DNA from: Isoetes taiwanensis
Taxonomy: Eukaryota > Streptophyta > Lycopodiopsida > Isoetales > Isoetaceae
Direction: 5' to 3'
NCBI GenBank assembly: GCA_021234155.1
Contig: JAJEKV010000168.1
Location: 553,352-617,351 of the forward strand
Length of the DNA: 64,000 bases
The notes under the pieces are model-generated. The model saw nothing but the letters and a program-made list of their open reading frames with translations, did not search any database and was not told the DNA's origin. Positions 11,910 to 22,892 of the stretch are shown in pieces. Within the stretch, counting starts at the first letter, position 1. Each line of letters starts with the position of its first letter. Both the position numbers and the translations under genes were made by a program.

Positions 11910-13434
11910 TTAATATCCCAATCTTTTGGGAGTAATAGGAGGATTTTCTTGTGAGCTTGCACCACTTGCTTGAGGAGTTCTTGTTGCGGAAAAACCACCT
12001 CTTGGAGAAGGCACCGTTGCATGTTGGCCTCTTCCCCTAGTAGCATACATAGGGGAGGCAAAGTTTCCCCTATATCTACCACGCTTGTTACCCCTTCCTC
12101 TTCCTCTAGTAGGATGGGTTTCATACAAGGTTTCACTTTCCTGGTAAGATTGGTTCAAATTAATTGGCCTCTTAGGACCATTAGAAGCCGTCCATGTTCT
12201 CACACCCTTTGTCCTAGTAGAGAATGATGGGGGCATGAACATCCTTTCTATCATGGCGGGTCCTTCCTTGTTCTCATATTTTTGCAAAATACGAGATGGG
12301 TTATCACGAGCCATTTCACTTGCTCCTTCAATCATCATCTCTCTTACATACATGAAAATGATGAGTGCATGTATCACCTTTTTTGTTGACTCCTTCATCA
12401 ACCAATGTAAAAAAGCTGCAATTTGTGCCTCCAGGGTGCCTACTTCTGGAAAGCACTTGTCCAAATTATTGGCCATGTACCAAAGTACCTGGTCAATCCA
12501 TAGAATTTGAGGACCTGGACATTTAGAGCATGAGCACTTAACATAAGGCCTCATCCAATTCCACATGCCTTTCTCATATTCACTATCCCTTACTCCCGCA
12601 GTATTCATGTTTCCTTTGATATATGCTCTGACCGGAGTTGAGCATTTTTTATGGTCAAAGAGATTCATAGTGATGTTATCCAAAATCACTTCCCCTCTAA
12701 AAGCATTCATAGCTTTTTGAGCATCTCTTTTGCACATGCTTTTAAACACTTGGATATTAGCATAGCTATATCCATATGATAAAAAAAGTAGCGTATCCGC
12801 GTTAAACGGCGCGAGATGTAGAAGGGACCAAAGGGTCCACATCTTATGTTTTTGATTTGCTACAATCACCTCCAATGACCTTGAAGGTACAAATGGGTGA
12901 TACCATTTTTTGAATTGCTCAACATTTTTCCTCATTGTCATTACCCACATTCTCGGCCGGATGTTAGATAGTTACTGGTTTCTTCTCCCAATGTTCTTCC
13001 TGCAAGTAAAGGATGTTGTGAAATAGTGGGATTAAAGCCAGGAGAGCCAAATCCACTTCCACGCCTGTAGCGTTATTCTCTTTCAAGACTTTGTCAAACT
13101 TTTGAATCAAAGATAAACATGTTTTCTCTTCTTCAAAATCATCACTTACCAAGACGCTCAACGTCTTCTCTAGTTGAACCAACCTTTCCAGTACGTTACC
13201 CCTTTCCGATTCAATGAGGCAACAATTGCACCATTCATTGCAATCCAAAGTATTAAGAAAAGTGGAGTCATCTTCTCCAGCATTCCTTTCTTTTTGTATA
13301 ACCATTTAATGGAATTCCTTATTTTTTATCATGAAAAGAAGGCATTGCACAAATGGGGATGGTGCCACAATAGTGTCCTCATAACCTAGTTCGAGGAGCT
13401 CCTTAGCCCACTTTGTGCCGTTATCAGACATCAT
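11910..13434 (-). pseudogene. Retroelement ORF1, unknown protein with RGG-box tail
   Basis: Frames 13306-13434, 12964-13305 and 11910-12950 together make about 500 residues. An in-frame TAA separates the first two and a one-base shift near 12955 separates the last two. The body has a Cys cluster (CSCSKCPGP, about 12515-12545) and helical segments. The C-terminus is rich in Arg-Gly (RGRGRGNKRGRYRGN, about 12060-12115), an RNA-binding type of tail, which would suit a nucleic-acid-binding ORF1 made just upstream of an RT. I recognise no named domain. The likely start MMSDNG lies inside the 50-bp direct repeat. It is co-oriented and almost abutting ORF2, which suggests one element. Confidence 0.55.
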
Positions 13435-13481
13435 AGCTTGTTCTTGCACTCCAAATCCTAGTTTTAAGGATAGGGGCTGAT
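13432..13481 (+). repeat. 50-bp direct repeat, right copy
   Basis: Same sequence and orientation as 7189-7239, one T shorter. It overlaps the 5' end of ORF1 and is followed immediately by the GGTGT array. Confidence 0.9.
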
Positions 13482-13697
13482 GGTGGTGTGGTGTGTGGTG
13501 GTGGGGGGTGGTGGTGTGGTGTGTGTAGTGGTGTGTGGTGGTATGATGTGGTGTGGTGGAGTGTGGTGGTGGGGTGTGGTGGTGGTGGTGTGGTGTTGTG
13601 GTGGTGGTGGTGTGGTGTGGTGTTGTGGATTGTGGTGTGATGTGGTGTGGTGGAGTGTGGTGGTGGTGGTGAAGTGTGGTGGAGGGTGTGGTGTGGT
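13482..13697 (+). repeat. (GGTGT)n-type minisatellite
   Basis: G/T-only sequence made of GGTGGTGTGGTGT variants, with few interruptions. It is the reverse complement in character of the CCACA array at 6684-7010, so the two arrays form a very long-range inverted pair around the retroelement. It is not the plant telomere repeat. Confidence 0.9.
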
Positions 13698-16120
13698 ACA
13701 AGGTCACAAAAATATATTAGTCAGAAACAATCAAATAGCTTGTTTTGATTGACCAAAAAAGGGTACAAGGCTTCTTTAAATCCGAGAAATCTTTTTTCAA
13801 AAAAAAAAAACTTACATAGTCATAAAGTATACTATCCCAGGTATTATAATATTGACATAGTGTCATTTACACATTCCTTATGATAGGAAATATGTGAACA
13901 AAAGATATATTTAAGCACATTACATAGTTCATCTTGCAAAATCGGATACTCAAACTCATGATCATTTCGAAATCGGAGGGCTGGCTTTTGATCGTTCTTC
14001 AGATTGGCATCACAATGCATGACCAAAGCATCTATTAGAAATTGTCGTCGTGGCGGGCGTATTCATGAGAGAACCATTTAGATGTAATCTGTGACATCCA
14101 TAAATAAGGTTAGAAATATTTAAAGGAACATGAGATCACGGTACATACAAGGAAGGCATACAACTTACTTCCATATCTCTACCGGAGACAAGAGCTTCAA
14201 CATATTTGTGCATAAATCCATCACATACAACCCACATGATGTTAAATCGGGCTGTTGTGGCATCTCTACTTCTTTGAATCCGATTAACATTATTTCTCTT
14301 CATGAAATCGGCCTCTAGATACTTGGCCGTCGATGTGGTTAACATTTGTGTGTGCGACCTACATATCCGCGAAATTTAGCGGACCGAATTAGCGAAGAAA
14401 AGCAAAGCAACAACTAAAAGTATTACATACCCTTTGATTGCTTTCTCGTTAAATCGCATAACATCAGAGGATTCAAGGCGTGAATTCACAGTGCGGGTAG
14501 GATCTTGGAATCGGATGAGTGCGGCGTAAAACAGCCCGACACAAAATGGTCATTCTCAAGGATAGGTGCAAGGATATGATGGCATTTAGCTACCACAATC
14601 CCCTTCATCCACGATTTCACTATTTCAATGACATTCGGTGATCCTTGGTGATTCACCCTTTCTTTTCTTTGCTGGTAGCTTCTCTAAACCTTATATAGTT
14701 GTAGCGGGGATAAAAAAGATTTTGCTCTTCCACTTTCGAAAGGCAATGTCTCATACAAGCACACGGATTAGATTAAGATTAACATTAGAGACAAAGGAAT
14801 AGCAACAAATACTGGCTCGGTTACAACAGTTATTACACCATAAAAGATCCACTAAGCGGCTACTCATTTTAGAGTTAGTTGCACATAAAATTGCTATGTC
14901 GGATGCAACCACTTTCATTTCAGCCCGTGGACGGTTCTTGAATGGCGTGAATTCCATAAGTTTATCCTTGTCATCATTTTACGTTTGTCCGGATCAAGAT
15001 GTTAGTGTCATATTAACAATTGATCCATGACAATAAAGCATAAATTGATACCTTCCAATCTCTTGTTTCCGATGGTTTAGACACGCAAAAGCAGGTAAAA
15101 TATAATAAACTCTTTGAAATATAAGTAAGTCAATGTTAGTGTCATATTAACAATTGATCCATGACAATAAAGCATAAATTGATACCTTCCAATCTCTGTT
15201 TCCGATGGTTTAGACACGCAAAAGCGGTAAAATATAATAAGCTACTAAAGTATAAGTAAGTCAATGTAAGCTAGCAATTACCGTTTTTCGGGATGTCCAT
15301 GTCCTTCAGGTTTTGCACTCTCTTTTTCCATTTGTTTTGGCATCACCTTTGACCATAAATTTAGTGGTTGCCTTGGCTGCAATCTCAAGGCTTCTTCAAC
15401 ATCATCTAGCTCCTTTGAATGCGTCATGAGTCTCTCGAAGACAAGAAAGTGCTTCATTCTAATGTTTGAAAGCAAGACAAAAAAAAACGCGTGCACCAAA
15501 GAACAAGCCTTTTCCTCAACTTGAATTTCAGCGGCTTGGGACTATTTTCAATGTCGTCACAAACATCTTGATAATTTTATGCGTAAACCGTCAGCGTAAG
15601 TTTCAAAATACAAAAAAAAAAATAGAAACCACGAAAGGAGAGAATTACTTTACGGGCTTTTCGATTAGTTGCTCAATAATAGCGGCTTCGGCTTCCAGCG
15701 AGGTGGGATCTCTTTTTGGAAAACAACCTCTGGCGCAAAATATTGAACATTAGTGAACTCTAACTACAACGGATGCAATCTTAATGTAATCGAGAATGTA
15801 ATCACCCTACCTTCCACATACCCCTCTGTCTCCAAATCACCACTTGATTGCTTATGAGTTGTTGCAATTCTCAAAGGTGATGTAGATGTGGATGGACTTC
15901 CAACATCGATAGCGGCGGCATCTTTTGTGCGAGGTTCACAATTGGGATGTCGAGAATGGTAAATGCAACCCCTTCCCAACAACATTCTTCTTTTCACCTA
16001 CAACATGAAATTTTGCTATATTGAAACTTAAGCATAGTGCCGCGAAACATGAATTGTTTGGTTTTACTTGCGGTTTTACTTCTTCCTTTCTTGATACTAC
16101 CCATGTGCGCATTGACACAA
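13698..16120 (-). other. Possible decayed multi-exon gene, unknown
   Basis: Minus-strand frames at 13844-14026, 14136-14345, 14751-14957, 15278-15499 and 15764-15997 look like exon pieces. Two end in good donor contexts: GATATGGAA before GTAAGT near 14170, and GAAG before GTAGG near 15812. Notable pieces are RFNIMWVVCDGFMHKYVEAL and a frame with GCIYHSRHPNCEPRTKDAA. I recognise no family. The frames do not chain convincingly and the 134-bp duplication sits inside. 13798-13811 is an A run. Confidence 0.25.
14999..15265 (+). repeat. Tandem duplication, unit 134 bp
   Basis: Copy 1 is 14999-15132 and copy 2 is 15133-15265. Both begin ATGTTAGTGTCATATTAAC and contain GATGGTTTAGACACGCAAAA. They differ by a few substitutions and single-base indels, so the event is recent relative to most decay in the window. 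Confidence 0.95.
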
Positions 16121-19100
16121 TTGGGTGTCAATAAAAATGTAAACACTTGATTGAAGGGAGATGTAGAGTAGATAGAAGCAAAATCACGAAGAAAAAACAA
16201 TCAGATGCAAATCAAAACAGAACATATCTTCTTTTTTATTTTGGGATGTTGTTGGGTTCCGTGCCAAAGGGAACGCCGCATCTTACGCCGCATGCGGCGT
16301 TCCCTTCCAGTTTGCGTTTTTCCTTGGGTTCCCTCATTTGGGCGTTAGTTCTTAGGCATTCAATGTGGATTTTTGAATTCTCCAAGCGGAGGAGGCATTC
16401 AATCTTGGAATTTTGAGCGGCTTTGTACAAGGTAGTGCGGTGTGGCTATGGCCTTCAGCATATCTGTGCCCCCTCTACAAATCTATGGTATTCTCTTATA
16501 TTCTTCTCCAGGCTTCTCTTCTGCCCGCTCATGACTAAGAGAGTTCTTGCACAGGTTATGGTGGAGGTTAGAGCATTTCGGCGTTCTTGCAACCTACCAG
16601 CTAACTTCTCGGGCGGTGCATCTTGGTTTCATGATGGCGGGCTGGGTTTCAATAGAGTCGGTTTTTGTTAGAAAGGAAGACGGGTATGAAGAGGGCTATT
16701 TGTATTTGAGTAAATCAAAAGGAGCTTAGAGGTGCGGTGCCACATTCTGTATTTCTCTGATCCTAAATTTTCCACCATTTTCTTTTGCTCATTCCATCTC
16801 TTACATTTTTTTCCTCATTCCATCTCTAAGAGGAGTACCTCCTTTCCGGTTGTGGATTCAAAGGGATAAAATCAAAGATCCTGGCGGCTTATTCTGTCTA
16901 CATAGGCTCGGTTTTTTTCTGTTAGCGTAAGTATTTTCCTTGGAGGAAATCACCCGGCTTTTACGTACCTTGGAACTGCATCGAGCGTGTGAATCTATCT
17001 GCGCCTATACATTATTTTTTACGTGCCTTCTCTCAAAATGTCGCGAAGCCATTTGCACATCTTTTCTCGGGTTTTCTCGGGGAGGCAACTCGGGTCCTAT
17101 ATTAGCTTATCCAAAGGCGGGGCATGTCCATCGGCATAAGGCAAGTCCATCGAAAGGTATTTCTTATCCGGTTTTCTAGAAGCGGGGAAATGGGCCCCGT
17201 TCTCGGGTTTAATCTTTATCAGGTTTTCCGGTGTAGATCGAGGGCGGGCAACAAGCGTGTTGTTTACTCCACGTTTCTGTATTGCTTATTCGGACTGTTC
17301 TTTCGGTAGAAAGCCATTCGTCTAATCCATATTCTGAGACCATTTTCTGGTCGTTTCCATGTTACGGATCGTTTAAGGTAGTCTTTACAATCGTAGTCAT
17401 TAAAGTCTTGGCTTCATGCACTCCACCTTTGCATAAATCTGATTTTTTTGCAAAGGATGAGATGGCACGGAATGGTTTGAATGTGGTAAAAATTTGGTTC
17501 TTATTCTTATGTTTTTTTTTGGTTTTGGGTTATTTTGTTAGGTTCTAAGGCGGTGTATGAAGCGTGGGCATCTGGAACTTTGATCACGGGCATCCTCTCA
17601 AACTCGGGTAATAATGTGCTACTTCATATTTGCATTTTTTGTCATTCAGCTACTACGAAAATATAAAAATATTATATAAATGGTCAAACATTAAAGAAGC
17701 ATGCTTTTCTTTTTCCTTTTATGTACCTTTGGGTTTTAGAAAACACGATTTAGAAGTATCTTTGGTTATGTACTATTTTGCCTCAAAAGCTTCACCATTA
17801 CACCTTCTTGCTAGACTTGTCCAGTTTTCACTATAGAGAATAGGACAGCGTATGTGAAGAACTTCACGCATCATAAACAATCACTTTACGGTGCAGCCAT
17901 CCACATGTGCATCACTAATTGTCAATGGTGCTGCTTTGTTAAGGAAAGAAGTTTACAAGGAGCTTATAAGGCTTATCTCTTCCACCATGCATTTACGGAT
18001 CAACAATTTGTGTGCAGACTTCTAAGGTTCAAACAAGTTCTTCAGCAGGTATAGTAATTGATGCCATTTATGTGGGAAGTTTGATCTTTTGTGGTCGGAT
18101 ATATGGATTTTTGGTAGAAACTAATGCGGGTGTCCTTGATGCAATTCTTAAGTTGCCATTAGTTGTTTCCTCCTTTAAATTCTCTAAATGCCATTGATGT
18201 TTCCAATGCATGTTAAGTTCTGCACTTATATGATTCAGTTCTACTCTTTAACTACTTTCGTAAATATGTAGTTGGGTTTGGTGAGCTGTTGGAGCACAAG
18301 TATTTTATATTCTATGGGGTGATCTTTGTATTGTGACATTCATCTAAGCGGATCATGGGTTAGAAACCTCTTGATCCAAATGGATATGTGGTAAAGCTCA
18401 AATTAATGTCTGATATTAGTTTTACTTAAATATTGACGTCCTTCACCTATGTATTTGCCACTGATAGGAATGAATATCTGACCTTACTTGCAACCTGGAG
18501 TGTGCCACATTACTGAATCGTATAAGCGTTGTTCATGCATTGTTTTTGGGTATATTCTAATCTAAGCTTTTTTTTTGCAGGCTTGGGAAGCTTCATAAGG
18601 AGTATCTTCATCTTTAAGGCCCTGTGGAGTACCATTTATTAATTAGACTTTTCTATCAGCAAAAAGATTAGCATAATGAGTTGTACATATATGTTGATCA
18701 TTACGTGGGTAGGATTTCTTTTTCTGTAACTGCTATTAAATGTCTTAATTATTTATTAACTGATCGGGCTTTTGCAGCATGAACTCAACATGTATCACAA
18801 CATGTCCCAATGACTTCTGATTTTCTTGCAGAACTTGAGAAAATCCATTTTTTGCGATGATGAAGGCTGCCCCGACGAGGCAGTGATGTATGATGAAACT
18901 GGAGGGTTTACCACTCAGAGCATTCTTGGTGCCTATAGCCAACTTCAATTCCTGTACTTGAAGGCATTCTGTAGAGTATATATACTCTACGGAAAATATG
19001 ATATAAGTGCATCTTCGTTTTTTGTTTGTGGCAGCACTTTGTAAAAAATATATTCTTCCTTAGCTTGGCTGGTGACATTGTTGATGCAAACTGAACCTGT

Positions 19101-19982
19101 ATTTGGAGGCGATGTCCATTAATGATATTTGTGAAGCTCTGATTATAAAAACAAGCATTTAACAAAATTAGTTCGTTTATAATATCATATTCTGTAGAAG
19201 TTTTCATCAGATGCAAGTCATTGAATGATACAGAAGAGATGTAAGCTTGAATTAGGAAAACACCATGGTGTTTGTTAACAGATTCTTATGTTCAATATTT
19301 CATTAAGTTTGTATTTTGTTGATGATTGACGATTTGCATAACATCTCAGAAGGAATCTTTGACCTTCAAAGATTAATTAATAGTCATTGTCTTTGTATAT
19401 AAATATTGGGAGGGTTTCTTCTCACTACAGTGGTTGCTTTTAAACATCCTACAGTAATTTTATTCTTTCTTATAGGCATTCAAGCATTTAACCTTTCCTA
19501 TTCACACACATTTAGTTTGCTCTTCTACCAACATAAAATGTGCACAGAATATGTGAACTTATTCTTAATAACAAGAGAAGATACATCCATGCTTTATTTT
19601 CTCATAATGACCATTTGCCACTTTCCCTCACCCCCTACCTTAACCATTATTTAATGATTTAACAAACTAAGACACAATTACCAACACATAGAGAATGGAC
19701 AAAAGATGGATGTTATGACTTTGCATCAGGAGCTCTTAAACTTGGAGGCGACCCCAAAGGGTTGAGTTGTCAGGTTCTACCTTATCAGGAAGGATTTTTA
19801 AGTTACAAAAAAAAATAGTATTGAATCACATCAAATCACACGTGCATCAATGTCTGTCTCTTTGGATAATGTTCAGGATCATCGAGCACCCTTTTACTAT
19901 AAGTTTGATACATTGAAAGTGGACAGAAACAATAACAATTCAAAGTCTATTGCATCTGTCCCTTCCACACTTCGATGACTAA
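16121..19982 (+). other. Unassigned, exon-like fragments only
   Basis: Many short plus frames (16147-16416, 16423-16671, 16940-17179, 17282-17548, 18826-19044, 19406-19654), none with a recognisable domain. Splice-acceptor-like tracts precede 18581 (T-run then GCAG) and 18832 (TTGCAG). The latter opens a frame with CDDEGCPDEAVMYDETGG. It could be a dead host gene or sequence captured by the Helitron that seems to end at 20012. No gene call is justified. Confidence 0.3.
16267..16306. repeat. Perfect 15-bp hairpin, 10-bp loop
   Basis: Arms AAGGGAACGCCGCAT (16267-16281) and ATGCGGCGTTCCCTT (16292-16306) are exact reverse complements. The loop CTTACGCCGC repeats part of the arm. The GC-rich hairpin sits in AT-rich DNA. 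Confidence 0.85.
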
Positions 19983-20012
19983 TGCCCGGCATCGCCGGGC
20001 ACACGTTTCTAG
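19983..20012 (+). mobile_element. Candidate Helitron 3' terminus
   Basis: TGCCCGGC, ATC, GCCGGGCA form a perfect 8-bp hairpin (19983-20001). ACACGTTT and CTAG follow, ending at 20012, and the next base is T. A short GC-rich hairpin about ten bases before a CTRR end that abuts T is the known 3' signature of Helitrons. The matching 5' TC end was not found; it would lie at lower coordinates. The PIF1-type helicase at 22893 is downstream and so belongs to another copy. Confidence 0.55.
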
Positions 20013-21738
20013 TGTTAATTACATGCAAGTAGGTTTTTACTACAGGCAAACTTTCTGCTGATAATGTAACGACAAAATAGAAGTACATTAGTGTACATAG
20101 CTATCACAATGTAAAGGAAAACCAAATACTAAATTCAAATGCATTTCAGAACAAAATATTTTATCAATACACCCTATCAAATACATCATTCAGCATTGAA
20201 TGTAAAGGAAAGTCAAATACCAAATTTATATGCATTTCTGATCACATGTAAATGCAAAGTCTGATCAATCAATGCAATACACCTTATTAATACACCACAA
20301 AAGGAATTCCGAAAAAAGCACTTCATGGCGTCTGAGAAGCAAATACATTTCCTCTTTATAGTAAAGACAAAACCACGCCAAATCAAATGTTAATACAGTT
20401 ATGTACATGATGGAAAATAACTACATCTAAGTACACTCAAACTAATTATGTAATCAAAATAGAAATAGATGTACCTTGGAAGGGATTCCTAAAAAGCGAT
20501 TAATCATGGGTCCTCGGACCATGAACAATCATGTACACATGTATTAAAATCGTTGAAACCACGAATACAAGACAAAATAGACAATATGTATGACCACAAA
20601 GTGGAGATATTACCATGTCGAGTCAAGGCAATCATTGCATTTCTTTTGCAAGTATTGCTTATATGTGAGAATGGCGCTCAAATCTTCTTTGCGGTATGGG
20701 AGGCGGGCTGCAGGCCTATCGGGTCTGATCTTTCCAAATGCTTAGTCATCTCCTTTATTCTATTCTCACGGTTGGAATTAACTTCCAAATCCTTGCTGAT
20801 TTTTTTCAATGGCGACTTCTAATTCTTGCAAATCAGCCTTTAAACAATCAATGGGAATCATTAGAGCATCTAAGTCAGCAATATAACTTGATTTCTCCTC
20901 CTCTAAATGGGATGCCAAAGCCGTTTGCACATCGGTTGGCTTCCCGCTTGCTTTTAAACCTGCCATAATCTTTGAACTACTCACATATTTTTGCATCTTT
21001 TTACTGCACAAGTCTTGTCAAAGCTCTTATCACTCTCATGCTTCTTGAGTTCAATTTCCATTGTTTTCCTTTTCTCTTTTTTAAAGTCGTATTTCATCAA
21101 GCATGGGCGAGAATCTAATGCTCTTGTTTCCCTCCACCTTTTCATCATTTCCAAGCTGCTGCCCCAATTCTACAGAGGCATATATTTAATAAGCTTTAAC
21201 ATTGGAAGACTTTCTTGTAGCTAATTCTATCGAGGTCGATTCTTTTTTGAGCCTTTTGAATGAAGACTTGCACTTGCTTTCACCTCATCTCAATCAATGC
21301 TTACTCCTTTGTAATGAAGTGCATATGCTTTCGGGCAAAATACAATGGAATGTGATGATTTACAATGTCCCTCCTACAAAAACGTGTTCATACCTGAAAA
21401 AAAATGCGCCATCCAACCGGGCTTAATCACGCACTCTTGATAACCCCTAACGGCCGGGGCTTGAACTCAAAAATCACACTATTTGCACTAGCCACCTGCA
21501 AACATGCTATCAAAATTGTTGCTCCTAAGGCTGCGATGCTTACCTTGTCAAACTTCGGGCGACAAGACCTCCCGTCTGAAGAAGACCCACTCTTGAGTTT
21601 TGGTGGAAGTTCTAGTGGGAGACCTTGGCATGGGCTTTATAGGTTTGTTGCAAGGAGATTTCCTTGGAGATGTCTTTGTTCCAAAGCTGCCGTCATGATC
21701 TCTTCCACGGTGCTTGACTCTCTGAAAATGCAAGCTTT
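20013..21738 (-). other. Unassigned; coiled-coil-like minus frames
   Basis: The minus frame 20778-21011 (SSYIADLDALMIPIDCLKAD, LQELEVAIEKNQQ) is heptad-like. A second minus frame (21548-21733) is basic and Ser/Pro rich (KTSPRKSPCNKPIKPMPRSP). Between them lies a Lys/Glu-rich stretch. These could be exons of one protein, transposon-derived or host. No family is recognised. 20013-20550 holds nothing but short A/T-rich repeats of the CAAATACAT kind. Confidence 0.25.
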
Positions 21739-21850
21739 TGGCTATGGAGGTCCTGATCTTGGCTATGGAGGTTCGAATATGGATGTCAAGCTTTTCGGCT
21801 ATGGAGGTTCGAATATGGATGTTAAGCTTTTCGGCTATGGAGGTTGGCGG
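21739..21850 (+). repeat. 36-bp tandem repeat, open on both strands
   Basis: A unit starting GGCTATGGAGGTTCGAATAT recurs with 36-bp period, with a shortened unit at the left. Because 36 is a multiple of three, both strands stay open: plus reads GYGGSNMDVKLF repeats (frame 21404-21862) and minus reads SIAEKLDIHIRT repeats. Which strand, if either, was translated is undecided. Confidence 0.8.
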
Positions 21851-22025
21851 GAGGAAGGTTGAGCAGGCCCAGGGGAGGAGAGTTCAAAATTATTTGCCCT
21901 ATTAATGATTCATTCCAAGAATAATAATTTATTGGGGGGGAGGATTTCCTTACATTTTGAATTTGTAAATGTAAAATCGGGGCACTTTTTTGCCCACCCT
22001 TTCATTCTTCTACCGGTTGCCAAAG

Positions 22026-22142
22026 ATGGTGTTCTGTCCAACTTGCGGATGTGTTAGCACTTTCGAGGGCAAAGGGTTATCCAACTCTATCCATTACGAT
22101 GACAACGAATGCAGAATGACCAAAAATAAGGAGTGCCCTTAG
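22026..22142 (+). pseudogene. Short zinc-ribbon-like ORF, RPC10-like fragment
   Basis: A 38-codon ORF begins M-V-FCPTCG, the same type of start as the small RNA polymerase III subunit RPC10/C11, whose N-terminal zinc ribbon opens with FCPTCG. After residue 15 the resemblance stops (SIHYDDNECRMTKNKECP), although a late Cys pair remains. The family protein is about 100 residues, so this is at most a fragment, perhaps captured by a nearby mobile element. 22143-22500 shows nothing. Confidence 0.3.
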
Positions 22143-22554
22143 CCCTAGGCAAGCTGCATCGATATACCCATGGCTGTTGTTCGATATTTTCATAGAAGAC
22201 TAAAAGCGATTGGAAGAATTGTTATATAAGTTCTTCCAATGTGTAATCATACATGATACTTGTGGGTGGAGTTTCAAAAGCATGGGCTCTACCGCAGCAT
22301 CTTGTGTTGCATCTTAGGAGCTAGATATCTTAGATAGAGTGTGTAGATGACATTATATCTGCAAAACTACCAATCAATCCAATTTTTTGTGGCCAAATTT
22401 AAAAATTTATGACACATAGGCATACTGATCGGTGCTCTCCGGATCAGTCTCCATGTTGTTACAACAATCCAAAACCAATCAATACAACAACACATCTTGA
22501 TTTAAAGGGATACGTGCAATCCGGGGGGAGGAGCATAGATGATACATAGATAGT

Positions 22555-22698
22555 ACCATACAATGCATTTTTGCTCTATGAACTCGATTGCCATATTATG
22601 GTTGAGATCGCGTCTACTATGCATGTACCATACAATGCATTTTTGCTCTATGAACTCGATTTCCATATTATGGTTGACATCGCGTCTACTATGCACAT
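22555..22698 (+). repeat. Tandem duplication, unit 72 bp
   Basis: Copies 22555-22626 and 22627-22698 begin ACCATACAATGCATTTTTGC and differ at a handful of bases. The period is a multiple of three, so both strands keep short open frames. Confidence 0.95.
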
Positions 22699-22892
22699 CT
22701 TTTCTTTATATGGCTACATATATAAGGGTTTTGATACAACTAGATTCTAAATAACTCGAGAGAGGCATGCAGGTGGAGAACCATCATCGGTCCATAACGA
22801 GCAAGGCGTTAGTAGCAAGAACCTAAATCTCGATACAGTGCAGGTTTCTGGACACAACTTTCAAGGCCAGACTGCCACACCAAACAACAGGA

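Noticed and set aside
13482-13697. GGTGT array as a telomere or interstitial telomeric repeat
   Set aside because: It is not TTTAGGG or TTAGGG and the units are irregular. The AACCCTAACCCTAG at about 53800 is a two-unit coincidence inside the solo LTR.
22555-22698. Tandem repeats as a CRISPR array
   Set aside because: The units are contiguous duplications without unique spacers, in plant DNA.
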